From Candidatus Aminicenantota bacterium (GTDB lineage Bacteria > Acidobacteriota > Aminicenantia > Aminicenantales > Saccharicenantaceae), in assembly GCA_026393975.1 (NCBI GenBank), contig JAPKZD010000022.1, positions 1 through 64,000 on the forward strand: a stretch of 64,000 nucleotides of DNA, in the 5' to 3' direction. Both the position numbers and the translations under genes were made by a program. Positions 37,079 to 45,766 of this stretch are shown in pieces (the stretch's first letter is position 1; the number at the start of each line of letters is the position of its first letter). The notes under the pieces are model-generated. The model searched no databases and was not told the DNA's origin. It saw nothing but the letters and a program-made list of their open reading frames with translations.

Positions 37079-37107
37079 TTGCCTTGGGCTGGGGGAGTTG
37101 GTAAGAT
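37079..37107 (+). promoter_or_regulatory. suhB promoter, probably leaderless
   Basis: TTGCCT (37079-37084), 17 nt, TAAGAT (37102-37107); the -10 ends 8 nt before the ATG at 37116 with no SD. Confidence 0.5.
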
Positions 37108-37115
37108 GAGGCCCG

Positions 37116-37937
37116 ATGGACGTCCGCGAGGAGTTTTTGAGGATCGGCGAGGCCGTTGTCCGCGAGGCCGGCCTGTACCTGCGGGAAAACCTCGGCCGGA
37201 GGGTCGAGGTGTCCCTCAAGGGAGCCGTCGATCTGGTCACCCCGTTCGACCTGGGGGCCCAGGAGATCCTTGTCGGCCGCCTGTCGGCCGTCTTCCCGAC
37301 GCACGGCTTCCTGGCCGAGGAGGGCCTCGCCAGGCCGGGGAGCTCTGATTTCCGGTGGATCATCGACCCCCTCGATGGAACGACCAACTATGCCCACGCT
37401 TTCCCCGTTTTCAGCGTCTCCGCAGCCCTCGAGTGTGCCGGCCGGGTCGTCCTGGGGTTCGTCTATGACCCGATGAGGGAAGAGATGTTCATGGCCTCGG
37501 CCGGGCGGGGGGCGTTCTTGAACGGCGCCGCAATCCGGGTCTCGACTGTCGCCGACCTGGGGGCGAGCCTTCTTGCGACAGGCTTCCCCTACGATCTGAG
37601 GACGAGCCCCGTCAACAATCTGGGCCATTGGGGGCGTTTCATCGTCAGGGCCCAGGCGATCCGCCGTTGTGGGTCGGCGGCCCTAGACCTGTCATATGTC
37701 GCCTGCGGCCGCTTTGACGGCTTCTGGGAACTCAAGCTCAAGCCTTGGGACGTGGCCGCGGGGGCTCTGATCGTCGCCGAAGCGGGCGGGCGGGTCAGCG
37801 ATTTCCGAGGGGCGGAATTCGCATTGGAAACCCCGGGGATCCTGGCCACGAACGGGCGGATCCACCAGGAGATGCTCGATGTTCTCGCCAGGGACGGAAT
37901 GTCGGGAGGGACTGATGGCCCGGACGACCGCGTCTAG
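37116..37937 (+). CDS. suhB: Inositol-1-monophosphatase-family phosphatase
   Basis: 273 aa. Mg-dependent sugar-phosphate phosphatase. The metal-binding motifs are in order: AEEGLA (Glu), DPLDGTTNYAHAFP (Asp cluster, about 85-98) and the C-terminal WDVAAGALIVAEAGGRVSDF. Substrate could be inositol phosphate, fructose bisphosphate or a related ester; SuhB also moonlights in rRNA antitermination in E. coli. Its 3' end overlaps the next gene by 23 nt. Confidence 0.85.
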   Translation: MDVREEFLRIGEAVVREAGLYLRENLGRRVEVSLKGAVDLVTPFDLGAQEILVGRLSAVFPTHGFLAEEGLARPGSSDFRWIIDPLDGTTNYAHAFPVFSVSAALECAGRVVLGFVYDPMREEMFMASAGRGAFLNGAAIRVSTVADLGASLLATGFPYDLRTSPVNNLGHWGRFIVRAQAIRRCGSAALDLSYVACGRFDGFWELKLKPWDVAAGALIVAEAGGRVSDFRGAEFALETPGILATNGRIHQEMLDVLARDGMSGGTDGPDDRV

Positions 37938-38445
37938 GATCTTTTTAGCGTTGGGGATCGCGGCCTTGGGCTTCGCCGCCCTCGCCCTGGGCGGGCTCGC
38001 GCCCCAAGTCCAGACGACGGCCGCGGACGGTCCGACCGTCAAGAAAGTCGCCGTCCCGGCCGATGCCGGTTGGGTGGACACGGGGATCGACGTCGGGCCG
38101 GGGGAGGAGTTCGTCTTCCGCGCCGCCGGCGAAGTCAGCCTCCAGCGGGGAAACCCGGACGCCGGCTGCGGCCCCGGAGGGCTCGACGTGATCACCGTCG
38201 AGCAGCCGGTCCCGAACGAGAACCTCGGGGCCCTCATCGGCCGGGTGGCCCAGCTCGTGTCCGCCCGGACGGACGAGGATTCGGGGATGGAGATCCGCGA
38301 CGAGATCTTCGTCCTCTTCTTCATCGGCCCGGAGAGAACCGTGACCGTCCCCGTGAGGGGGCGGCTCTACCTCGGCCTCAACGAAAACGTCCTCAAGGAT
38401 AACGCGGGGGAGTTCACCGTTCTCGTGTCCCGGCGCCCAGCCTGA
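37915..38445 (+). CDS. Secreted LecA/PA-IL-like sugar-binding protein
   Basis: 176 aa. Signal peptide or anchor about 8-30; GGGAGGG lies 4 nt before the ATG at 37915. The mature part follows the PA-IL galactose-lectin pattern: VPADAGWVDTGIDVGPGEEF, GGLDVITVEQPVPNENLGALIGRV, then RLYLGLNENVLKDNAGEFTV, where the NxxxxDNxG segment carries the calcium and sugar ligands in the family. This domain is found in lectins and as a glycan-targeting module. It overlaps suhB by 23 nt, so it is translationally coupled to a phosphatase, an odd pairing. Confidence 0.65.
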   Translation: MARTTASRIFLALGIAALGFAALALGGLAPQVQTTAADGPTVKKVAVPADAGWVDTGIDVGPGEEFVFRAAGEVSLQRGNPDAGCGPGGLDVITVEQPVPNENLGALIGRVAQLVSARTDEDSGMEIRDEIFVLFFIGPERTVTVPVRGRLYLGLNENVLKDNAGEFTVLVSRRPA

Positions 38446-38458
38446 GATCGGACAGGTC

Positions 38459-39817
38459 TTAAAGCGTTTCCTCGGCCGCCTTCGCGGCCATGTGCCCGTC
38501 CATGAATTGGGTATTATACCGCCCGGCGAGGAAATCGGTGTTGGACAGGATGTCCAGGTGGAGCGGGATGTTCGTCTTGATCCCGACGATGGTCGTCATC
38601 TCGAGGGCCGCCCGCATCTTGCGGATGGCCAGGTCCCGGTTCGGAGCGTAGGCGATGATCTTGGCCACCAGCGAATCGTAGTCCGGGGGGACGACCCAGC
38701 CCCCGTAGGCGGCGGAATCGACGCGGATGCCTTCGCCCCCCGGCAGGACCAGGAAATCTATTTTTCCAGGCGAGGGAACGAAGGTCGCCGGGTCCTCGGC
38801 GTTGATCCGGCACTCGATGGCGTGGCCCCGCATCACGAGCTCGAAGGGGAAGCCGAACTTCTCGCCCGAAGCGATCCTGATCTGGGCCTTGATGAGGTTG
38901 ATCCCGTAGACCATCTCCGTGATGGGGTGCTCGACCTGGACGCGGGCGTTGGCCTCCATGAAATAGAACTTGCGGTTCTCGTCGACCAGGAACTCAAAGG
39001 TGCCCAGGCTTTGGTAGCCGACTTTGGAGGCCGCGTCCTCGACTTCCTTCATCATCTTCCTGCGGGTCTTTTCGTCGATGAACGGGGAAGGCGTTTCCTC
39101 GATGAGCTTCTGGTATTTCCTCTGGACGGAACACTCCCGCTCGCCGAAGGCGATGACTTTTCCCTTGCGGTCGCCGACGATCTGGATCTCGATGTGCCGC
39201 GCCCCGCTGACGTACTTTTCGATGTAGAGCGAGGGGTCGTTGAAGGCCGCCTTGGCCTCGCCCTGGGCGATCGGAAACTGGTCCTCGAGCTGGGAGGACG
39301 AGCGGCAGATCCGCATCCCCTTGCCGCCGCCGCCGGCCGCGGCCTTGATGATCACGGGAAAGCCGATTTTCGCGGCGATCTTCTTGGCTATGGCGAGGTC
39401 TTCGATGACCGTGTCGCTCCCCGGCAGGATGGGCAGCCCGGCCTTTTTCATCGTCTGGCGGGCCTTGTTCTTGTCGCCCATGAGCCTGATGATGGACGGC
39501 GGCGGGCCGATGAAGATCAGGCCGTGAGCTTGGCAGATCTCGGCGAACTTGGCGTTCTCTGCGAGGAACCCGTAACCGGGGTGGATGGCGTCGGCGCGGG
39601 TGATATCGACCGCGCTCAGGATGTTGGCGATGTTGAGGTAGCTCTCGGAGGCCTTGGCCGGGCCGATGCAGACCCTCTCGTCCGCGAGCAGGACGTGAAG
39701 GGCCTGGCGGTCGGCTTCCGAATAGACGGCGACCGTCTTTATGCCGAGCTCGCGGGCGGAGCGAACGATGCGGAGGGCGATCTCTCCGCGGTTGGCGATT
39801 AGGATTTTCGAGATCAT
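38459..39817 (-). CDS. accC: Acetyl-CoA carboxylase, biotin carboxylase subunit
   Basis: 452 aa. ATP-dependent carboxylation of the biotin carrier, first step of fatty-acid synthesis. [32 protein letters not shown] (ATP-grasp glycine loop), [19 protein letters not shown] and ECRINAED are all intact, and the length is typical. It starts 6 nt after accB stops, so the two are co-transcribed. Confidence 0.96.
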   Translation of the reverse strand: MISKILIANRGEIALRIVRSARELGIKTVAVYSEADRQALHVLLADERVCIGPAKASESYLNIANILSAVDITRADAIHPGYGFLAENAKFAEICQAHGLIFIGPPPSIIRLMGDKNKARQTMKKAGLPILPGSDTVIEDLAIAKKIAAKIGFPVIIKAAAGGGGKGMRICRSSSQLEDQFPIAQGEAKAAFNDPSLYIEKYVSGARHIEIQIVGDRKGKVIAFGERECSVQRKYQKLIEETPSPFIDEKTRRKMMKEVEDAASKVGYQSLGTFEFLVDENRKFYFMEANARVQVEHPITEMVYGINLIKAQIRIASGEKFGFPFELVMRGHAIECRINAEDPATFVPSPGKIDFLVLPGGEGIRVDSAAYGGWVVPPDYDSLVAKIIAYAPNRDLAIRKMRAALEMTTIVGIKTNIPLHLDILSNTDFLAGRYNTQFMDGHMAAKAAEETL

Positions 39818-39823
39818 CGGGCC

Positions 39824-40351
39824 TCAGCTCGAAGGCAGGATGGCGAAGAGCTTCTGGCCGTATTCCACGGGCTTGGCGTTTTCGCCGTAAATTTCGACGA
39901 CCGTCCCGTCCACGTCGGCTTCGATCTCGTTCATCAGCTTCATGGCCTCGATGATGCAGAGCGTCTGGCCTTTCTTGACAACGTCGCCGATGTCGACGAA
40001 GGGGGGGGACGCCGGGTCGGGGGCCCGGTAGAACGTCCCGACCATGGGCGAAGTGATCATGTGGTGGCCCTTGGCCACCTCGATGGCCAGGGCCCTGGCC
40101 TCGGCGGCCGCCGCGCTCTCGTGCGGAGCGGCGGGGCCGGCGGCAGGACCGCCTGGCGGGGCGATGGCCGAGGGCGCCGGTTGGGGCGCGTTCCGGCCGA
40201 TCTTGACCTTCAGGCCCTCGACTTCGAGTTCGAAGATCGACAGGCCTTTTTCTTCGAGAAGGCTGATGAGCTTCCGGAGCTCTTCGTAGTCGATCTTCCC
40301 GCTCATGGCGCATTCTTCCGGACCGATCGGCTGCTTGTTCTTGTCGTTCAT
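39824..40351 (-). CDS. accB: Biotin carboxyl carrier protein of acetyl-CoA carboxylase
   Basis: 175 aa from the ATG at 40351 (GAGGTGGA upstream); a GTG four codons earlier is the alternative. It has the N-terminal helical part ([20 protein letters not shown]), a Pro/Ala-rich linker (about 55-85) and the C-terminal biotinyl domain with the biotinylation motif [11 protein letters not shown]. Gene order accB-accC and the consensus promoter fit a housekeeping role. Confidence 0.93.
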   Translation of the reverse strand: MNDKNKQPIGPEECAMSGKIDYEELRKLISLLEEKGLSIFELEVEGLKVKIGRNAPQPAPSAIAPPGGPAAGPAAPHESAAAAEARALAIEVAKGHHMITSPMVGTFYRAPDPASPPFVDIGDVVKKGQTLCIIEAMKLMNEIEADVDGTVVEIYGENAKPVEYGQKLFAILPSS

Positions 40352-40380
40352 GCCCTTATCCACCTCGTATAAGTAACTTT

Positions 40381-40409
40381 ACCTTAACGGCATCCCCCCG
40401 AAATGTCAA
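40381..40409 (-). promoter_or_regulatory. accBC promoter
   Basis: Minus strand: perfect TTGACA (40404-40409), 17 nt, TAAGGT (40381-40386), about 30 nt before the accB ATG. Confidence 0.6.
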
Positions 40410-40420
40410 GAAGGACCTCA

Positions 40421-40604
40421 GGGATCATCTTCGCTCGCTGCGGTGATTTTTAACGCCGGTCAGTGTGCCGGCCTCGGCACCAAAACAACTCGCTCGGCGT
40501 GCGCTACGCCGAGCTCAGACACGTTTTGGCGGTTTCCCCTGAAACTGCCCTCGTCCGTCACCCTGCCCGACTAAATCACCGCCTATGCTCGCTCTGATGA
40601 CCCC
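40421..40604. repeat. 184-bp self-complementary element between accB and ffh
   Basis: Several nested inverted repeats: ends 40421-40429 with 40596-40604 (one mismatch); 40440-40449 with 40573-40582 (10 bp perfect); 40465-40470 with 40475-40480; 40480-40486 with 40523-40529 enclosing a 9-bp perfect stem 40492-40500/40506-40514; and 40528-40536 with 40541-40549 (one G-T). No frame looks coding. It may be a structured RNA, a MITE-like insertion or a REP-type element; it lies between, not within, the two divergent promoters. Confidence 0.65.
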
Positions 40605-40676
40605 CTCGGTCCAGGGTTCAGCGGTCGTCTCACTCGCTCCTGAGCTCGCTCGACACTTCAGCCTCGGCTGCCTGAT

Positions 40677-40705
40677 TTGACTGGCCCCGGCGGTTCTCCT
40701 ATGAT
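40677..40705 (+). promoter_or_regulatory. ffh promoter
   Basis: TTGACT (40677-40682), 17 nt, TATGAT (40700-40705); leader about 29 nt containing AAGGGATAGG before the ATG at 40741. Confidence 0.65.
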
Positions 40706-40740
40706 GGCCGATGGCCGATATTTCCAAGGGATAGGACGCG

Positions 40741-42063
40741 ATGTTCGACCAGCTTTCCGAACGCCTCGAGAGGATGATGAAGTTCCTCCGGGGCGAAGTC
40801 AAGGTCACGGACAAGAACATGGCCGAGGCCCTGAAAATGATGCGCCTGGCCTTCCTCGAGGCGGACGTCAACTACAAGGTCGTCAGGGATTTCGAGGCCC
40901 GGATCAAGGAAAAGGCCCTGGGCGAGGAGGTTCTGCGGAGCCTCAGCCCCGCCCAGCAGGTCATCAAGATCGTCCGCGACGAGCTCGCCGGCATCCTGGG
41001 GGGCCAGCAGAAACCCCTCCTGTTCTCGAGCCGGCCGCCGTCGGTCATCATGCTGGTCGGCCTCCAGGGAAGCGGCAAGACGACGACCTGCGGTAAGCTC
41101 GCCCGCTGGGTCGCCGGCATCGGGAAAAGCCCCCTCCTCGTGTCGTTCGACCTGAAGCGGCCGGCGGCCCAGGAGCAGTTGAAGACGATCGCCACGTCCC
41201 TGGGCTTCCCGTTCTATGAGATGACCTCCGCCCGGATGGCCTCCCCGAAGGAAGCCCTCAAGGAGCTCCTCGTCCATACGGCGAACAGGGGCTTCGACCC
41301 CCTCATTGTCGACACGGCCGGCCGTCTCCACGTCGACGACGAGCTCATGGAGGAACTCCGCCTCGTCCGGGCGATCCTCGACCCGACCGAAGTCGTCTAC
41401 GTCGGCGACGCGATGACCGGCCAGGACGCCGTGCGGAGCGCCCAGGCCTTCGAGGAGAAGATCGGGTTGACCTCGGTCATCCTGACCAAGCTCGACGGCG
41501 ATGCACGGGGAGGGGCGGCCCTGTCCATCGTTGCCGTGACCGGCCGGCCCATCAAGTTCATCGGCGTGGGCGAAAAGCCCGACAAGTTCGAGGTCTTCCA
41601 CCCCGAGCGCATGGCCTCGCGCATCCTGGGCCTGGGCGACATCCTCTCGCTCATCGAAAAGGCCCAGGGCGAGGCTGATGTCGCCGAGACCGAGGAGATG
41701 GCCCGCAAGCTCCGCAAGCAGGAGTTCACCCTCGAGGATTTCAAGAAACAGATCGTCCAGATGAAGAAAATGGGGTCGCTCTCGGACCTCCTGGGCCATC
41801 TCCCCCAGGTGGGCCCGTTCAAGAACCTGGCCAAGGCCCAGGTTGACGACCTAAAGATCGCCCACTTTGCGGCCATCATCGATTCCATGACACCTGAGGA
41901 GAGGGAGAACCCGAGGGTGCTCAACGGCAGCCGCCGGGCCCGGATCGCCCGCGGCAGCGGGAGGCCGGTCAACGAGATCAACCAGCTGGTCAGGCAGTTC
42001 CAGGAAATGCAGAAGATGATGAAAAGGTCGGTCGTCCAGAAACTGCTCGGCGGTCTGAAGTAG
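40741..42063 (+). CDS. ffh: Signal recognition particle protein Ffh
   Basis: 440 aa. SRP54 GTPase that binds signal sequences and targets ribosomes to the membrane. The NG domain has GLQGSGKTTTCGKLA (P-loop), DTAGRLHVDDELM and TKLDGDARGGAALS; the C-terminal M domain (about 325-440) contains the RNA- and signal-binding helices with Met-rich stretches (EMQKMMKR). Slightly short but complete. It stands alone between accBC and the rpsP operon, close to the genes with which ffh is often linked. Confidence 0.96.
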   Translation: MFDQLSERLERMMKFLRGEVKVTDKNMAEALKMMRLAFLEADVNYKVVRDFEARIKEKALGEEVLRSLSPAQQVIKIVRDELAGILGGQQKPLLFSSRPPSVIMLVGLQGSGKTTTCGKLARWVAGIGKSPLLVSFDLKRPAAQEQLKTIATSLGFPFYEMTSARMASPKEALKELLVHTANRGFDPLIVDTAGRLHVDDELMEELRLVRAILDPTEVVYVGDAMTGQDAVRSAQAFEEKIGLTSVILTKLDGDARGGAALSIVAVTGRPIKFIGVGEKPDKFEVFHPERMASRILGLGDILSLIEKAQGEADVAETEEMARKLRKQEFTLEDFKKQIVQMKKMGSLSDLLGHLPQVGPFKNLAKAQVDDLKIAHFAAIIDSMTPEERENPRVLNGSRRARIARGSGRPVNEINQLVRQFQEMQKMMKRSVVQKLLGGLK

Positions 42064-42075
42064 TCCCCGCCGCTA

Positions 42076-42864
42076 TCACCTTTCGAGGACGTGGGCGACG
42101 CATTCGAGCCAGAACGCGGCGTAGTCTTCCCAGAAGATGAAGTTGCATCCCCAATGGGGGGCGGGGTCGGACATGTAGGCCAGGACCCGGCCGCGGCCGC
42201 AGGTTCTGACGGCCAGGAGCGGATCGCCCGAATCCTTGACCTCGAGGAGGACCCTCCCCTCGGGGATGGACATCGTTTTGTTGTACCCCAAGATGGGCGG
42301 CATGGTCCTCAGGTTGATCGTCTTGAAGAAGCGCTCGCCGGACGCCGTCAGCTCGGCGTCGAACCCTTCCGTGCTCTCGACGAGGTCCTCGTGGTCGAGA
42401 CAGCGGACGGGGAGGACCTCACGGAGCCGAGTCCTGCCCCAGCCTCCCTTGCCCAGCTCCCCCGTGAAGGAATACCAGCCGCCGAGAAAGAGAGCCGCTT
42501 TGCCGGCCTTGATGGCCTCGACTGTCAAGCGGATCCTGTCCGGATAGGTCAGGACGGCCGTCCCGAATTTCTCCCGGTCGAAGAAGTTCGGGGCGAGCTG
42601 GAAGAGCTTGGCGTCGACGTCGCTGAAGATGAGCACGTCGTGGGAGGCCAGGATACCCTCGTAGTCGCCCGGGCCGAGCTTGTTGTAGAAATCCCAGGAC
42701 GGGACGGACTCGACCGTGTGTTTCCCGGTCGATTCCAGGGCGTCCTTCAGCCATTTCCCGTAGTTGAAGATGTCGAGCCCCTTGGGGGAATGGTAAAAAG
42801 GCGTTTCGGCGAAAACCGGCCCCGTCAGGACGGCCCAATCTCCCACGTAATAGATCTTGGCCAT
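42076..42864 (-). CDS. Putative class I glutamine amidotransferase-like protein
   Basis: 262 aa, cytoplasmic. Resembles the PF07090-type 'putative glutamine amidotransferase' group: early YVGDW, then HDVLIFSDVD, KAALFLGGWYSFTG (nucleophile-elbow position has no Cys, so amidase activity is doubtful), and a C-terminal RGRVLAYMSDPAPHWGCNF typical of this family and of ThuA-like folds. AAGGAG precedes the ATG at 42864. It is oriented opposite to the ribosomal operon and is not part of it. Confidence 0.6.
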   Translation of the reverse strand: MAKIYYVGDWAVLTGPVFAETPFYHSPKGLDIFNYGKWLKDALESTGKHTVESVPSWDFYNKLGPGDYEGILASHDVLIFSDVDAKLFQLAPNFFDREKFGTAVLTYPDRIRLTVEAIKAGKAALFLGGWYSFTGELGKGGWGRTRLREVLPVRCLDHEDLVESTEGFDAELTASGERFFKTINLRTMPPILGYNKTMSIPEGRVLLEVKDSGDPLLAVRTCGRGRVLAYMSDPAPHWGCNFIFWEDYAAFWLECVAHVLER

Positions 42865-42973
42865 GTCGATGACTCCTTCTGGCGGGGATAGGATAACAGA
42901 GAAGGCCCCGGAGAGGCAACGGTTTTCCCCGTGCTTCCCTTGTCCTCCCCTGGGGACAGAGGATGGAAAGGGG

Positions 42974-43002
42974 TTGACTTGCCCCTCGAATTCCGGTATG
43001 AT
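42974..43002 (+). promoter_or_regulatory. rpsP operon promoter
   Basis: TTGACT (42974-42979), 17 nt, TATGAT (42997-43002); predicted start near 43009, about 32 nt before rpsP. Confidence 0.65.
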
Positions 43003-43040
43003 TTTTCAGCAATTACATCTACCGCGGAAGTGAAACCACA

Positions 43041-43307
43041 ATGATTACCATGCGCTTGATGAGATTCGGCACCAAGAAAAAACCGACCTACCGGATCGTG
43101 GTGATGGACTCGAAAAGAGCCCGCCAGAGCCAGGCCCTGGACACGCTGGGCACCTATACCCCGCTCGAGGATCCGGCCGGCGTCAAGATCGACCTCGAAA
43201 AGGCGAACCAGTGGCTTTCGAAAGGCGTTCGGCCATCGAGAACCGTTCAATCCCTTCTGGATAGAGTCGCCAAGCCCGCGAAACCCGCCCAATTCGCGAA
43301 ATCTTAA
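43041..43307 (+). CDS. rpsP: Ribosomal protein bS16
   Basis: 88 aa. Small-subunit assembly protein; [21 protein letters not shown] and the [14 protein letters not shown] turn are family hallmarks. First gene of a standard rpsP-khpA-rimM-trmD-rplS operon. Confidence 0.96.
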   Translation: MITMRLMRFGTKKKPTYRIVVMDSKRARQSQALDTLGTYTPLEDPAGVKIDLEKANQWLSKGVRPSRTVQSLLDRVAKPAKPAQFAKS

Positions 43308-43318
43308 AGGAGGTCACT

Positions 43319-43555
43319 GTGAAAGAACTCGTGGAGTTGATTGCCAAGGCATTGGTGGACCAACCGGAAAGAGTGCAGGTCTCCGTGCTCGAGGGCGAGC
43401 AGACCACCATCCTGGAACTCAAAGTGGCCCCGGAGGACCTCGGTAAGGTGATCGGAAAACAGGGACGGACGGCGCGCGCGATCCGCATCCTCCTCGGCGC
43501 TGCGGGGATGAAGCTCAAGAGGAGATACAACCTCGAGATCATTGAAAAAGGCTGA
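43319..43555 (+). CDS. khpA: KH-domain RNA-binding protein KhpA
   Basis: 78 aa with one KH fold; the [18 protein letters not shown] loop carries the GxxG RNA-gripping motif. KhpA (YlqC) pairs with KhpB to bind RNA and influence cell division and elongation in Gram-positives. The start is GTG with an excellent AAAGGAGGT upstream. Its end overlaps rimM by 14 nt. Confidence 0.93.
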   Translation: MKELVELIAKALVDQPERVQVSVLEGEQTTILELKVAPEDLGKVIGKQGRTARAIRILLGAAGMKLKRRYNLEIIEKG

Positions 43556-44063
43556 CCTCGTCGCTCTGGGGAAGATCCTCAGGAGTCAGGGGCGCGACGG
43601 ACATCTCAAGCTCAGGCTCAACGAAAAAGGGTTTCCCGGGTCCGACTGCGCCACGATATATCTCCGCCGGGCGGACGGGTTCGAGGCCTTCGCCGTCGAA
43701 TCCCTGACGCTTGACCGGAACGTGTACTTCCTGAAACTCAAGGGAATCGATACGCTGGCCGGGGCGGACGCTCTGGCCGGGCTCGATGTTTTTGTCGCCG
43801 AAGCCGATTTCCGGCGCCTCGAACGGGGCCTTTTTTACGACTTCGAAGTCATCGGGTGCCGGGTGGTCACGCGTGACGGGGCCGAGGTCGGAGAAGTCGC
43901 GGGGATCCTCCCCGCCGGCGGCCAGGTCCTCCTCGTCGTGAGGCGGGGGGAAGGGGAGGTTTACGTCCCGTTCACGGAGACGATCTGCGTGAAGGTGGAT
44001 CCGGAGGCGAAGGAGATCCTCATCGACCCTCCGAACGGCCTTTTGGAGTTGAATGAGATTTGA
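43542..44063 (+). CDS. rimM: Ribosome maturation factor RimM
   Basis: 173 aa. Binds S19 and helps mature the 30S head. N-terminal barrel ([19 protein letters not shown]) and C-terminal PRC-barrel ([12 protein letters not shown]... [12 protein letters not shown]) are both present. It uses a TTG start inside the khpA end, so its translation depends on khpA. The end overlaps trmD by 11 nt. Confidence 0.92.
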   Translation: MKKADLVALGKILRSQGRDGHLKLRLNEKGFPGSDCATIYLRRADGFEAFAVESLTLDRNVYFLKLKGIDTLAGADALAGLDVFVAEADFRRLERGLFYDFEVIGCRVVTRDGAEVGEVAGILPAGGQVLLVVRRGEGEVYVPFTETICVKVDPEAKEILIDPPNGLLELNEI

Positions 44064-44790
44064 TATAATCACGATCTTCCCCGAGATGTTCGCCAGCGTC
44101 TTTTCGGGGGGGGTCGTCAAGAGGGCCCTGGAGAGGGAGACGGTCCGGATCGCCGTGCACGACCTGCGGGATTTCACCGAGGACAAGCACAGGCAGGTCG
44201 ACGACCGGCCCTACGGGGGCCTGGAAGGAATGGTCTTGAAGCCCGAGCCGATCTTCCGCGCCGTCGAGGCCGTCCGCGAGGACGCCGCGAGCCGGGTCTA
44301 CCTTCTTTCCCCCCAGGGCCGGCCCTTGGACACGGCGCTGGCCCGGGAGCTGGCCTCGTATGCCCAGGTCATCCTTATCTGCGGACGCTACGAAGGTGTG
44401 GATGAGCGGGTCGTCGAGCACTTGGCCGACGGGGAGATCTCGATCGGCGATTACGTCCTGTCGGGCGGAGAACTGGCCGCGGCCGTTGTCGTCGATGCGG
44501 CGGCCCGCTTCGTTCCGGGCGTCGTGGGCAAGGAAGGGTCGGTGGAGAACGATTCCTTCGCCGGGGGGATCCTCGATTTCCCCCAATACACGAGGCCGCG
44601 GGAATTCCGGGGACTGAAGGTCCCCCAGGTCCTGTTCTCGGGCGACCACAAGAAGATCGAACGCTGGCGGCGGAAAAAGGCCCTCGAAAAAACGATCCGG
44701 CAGCGGCCGGACCTGGTCACGCATAAAACACTTACCCCGGAGGACCGGCGTCTTCTGGAGGAAATTCCGAACGAAAGGAAGGGCGAATGA
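44053..44790 (+). CDS. trmD: tRNA (guanine37-N1)-methyltransferase
   Basis: 245 aa. SPOUT-knot enzyme making m1G37. [13 protein letters not shown] at the start, [15 protein letters not shown], and the knot region [11 protein letters not shown] and [13 protein letters not shown] are diagnostic. GGAG lies 5 nt before the ATG. It overlaps rplS by 4 nt. Confidence 0.96.
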   Translation: MRFDIITIFPEMFASVFSGGVVKRALERETVRIAVHDLRDFTEDKHRQVDDRPYGGLEGMVLKPEPIFRAVEAVREDAASRVYLLSPQGRPLDTALARELASYAQVILICGRYEGVDERVVEHLADGEISIGDYVLSGGELAAAVVVDAAARFVPGVVGKEGSVENDSFAGGILDFPQYTRPREFRGLKVPQVLFSGDHKKIERWRRKKALEKTIRQRPDLVTHKTLTPEDRRLLEEIPNERKGE

Positions 44791-45131
44791 ACCTGGTCGA
44801 CATGGTTGAGGATAAACAGTTGAGGAAGGACCTCGATCCTTTCAACGTCGGCGACACCGTCAAGATCCACGTTATCATCCGGGAAGGCGACAAGGAACGC
44901 ACCCAGATCTTCCAGGGCGTCGTCATCAGCAAGCGCGGCGCCGGCATGAAGGCCTCCTTCACGGTCCGCAAGGTCTCTTTCGGCATCGGCGTCGAGCGTG
45001 TCTTCCCCGCGCATTCCAAGATGATCCGCAAGATCGAGGTCGTCCGCAAGGCCAACGTCCGCAGGGCCAAGCTGTACTATCTCCGCGATCTCAAGGGCAA
45101 GGCCGCCCGGCTCAAAGAGGACCAGGGGTAA
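44787..45131 (+). CDS. rplS: Ribosomal protein bL19
   Basis: 114 aa. Sits at the 30S-50S interface. [20 protein letters not shown], then [10 protein letters not shown] and [10 protein letters not shown] are conserved; the C-terminal [17 protein letters not shown] is typical. ATGA overlap with trmD gives coupled translation. Confidence 0.96.
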   Translation: MNLVDMVEDKQLRKDLDPFNVGDTVKIHVIIREGDKERTQIFQGVVISKRGAGMKASFTVRKVSFGIGVERVFPAHSKMIRKIEVVRKANVRRAKLYYLRDLKGKAARLKEDQG

Positions 45132-45142
45132 CGTCGGGGGCC

Positions 45143-45754
45143 GTGGCCACCCTCAGGCTCGAGAAGAAGCTCTTCCGGGGTGGTTTTCGGCTCGTCGCCG
45201 GGGTCGACGAGGTCGGCCGCGGCTCCCTGTTCGGCCCGGTCGCGGCCGCCGCCGTCATCCTCCCTCCGGAGTGGCTTCTGCGGCGACCCCCGTCCTGGGC
45301 CGGCGCCATCGACGACTCGAAGCTTCTTTCCCCGGCCCGGCGCGCGAACCTCGCGACCGCCATCCTCTGCGAGGCCGTCGGCGTGGGGATCGGCCTGGCC
45401 TCCGCGGCCGAAATCGATTCCTTGAACATCCTCCGGGCGACGCACTTGGCCATGGTCCGGGCGGTCGAGAGCCTGCCCGGCGCTCCCGACATGCTCCTTG
45501 TTGACGGGTTCCCGATAAAAGATGTAATGTATCGCCAGATGGGCATCCTGAAGGGAGACCGGAAGAGCCGGTCGATCGCCGCGGCCTCCATCGTGGCCAA
45601 GGTCTTCCGAGACGGCCTGATGCGGGTTTTCGCCGACCTCTACCAGGGCTACGGCCTGGACAGGAACAAGGGCTATGGGACCGAGGAGCACATCCGTTCG
45701 TTGAAGGACAAGGGGCCGACCGGACTCCACCGGACCTCTTTCAAGCTCGGATAA
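45143..45754 (+). CDS. rnhB: Ribonuclease HII
   Basis: 203 aa. Cuts RNA in RNA-DNA hybrids and removes misincorporated ribonucleotides. GVDEVGRGSLFGPV supplies the first acidic pair, DDSKLLSPARR and the DGFPIK Asp follow, and NKGYGTEEHI near the end is conserved. Start GTG at 45143. It closes the rpsP operon, as in many genomes. Confidence 0.93.
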   Translation: MATLRLEKKLFRGGFRLVAGVDEVGRGSLFGPVAAAAVILPPEWLLRRPPSWAGAIDDSKLLSPARRANLATAILCEAVGVGIGLASAAEIDSLNILRATHLAMVRAVESLPGAPDMLLVDGFPIKDVMYRQMGILKGDRKSRSIAAASIVAKVFRDGLMRVFADLYQGYGLDRNKGYGTEEHIRSLKDKGPTGLHRTSFKLG

Positions 45755-45766
45755 GAACGGAACGCC

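Noticed and set aside
40421-40604. SRP RNA next to ffh
   Set aside because: None of the conserved GGAAG/AGCAG asymmetric-loop and tetraloop motifs of bacterial SRP RNA is present in the structured element.
44064-44069. TATAAT inside the trmD start region
   Set aside because: Coding sequence of the first codons; the matching -35 is poor (TTGGAG with 15 nt) and trmD is served by operon read-through.
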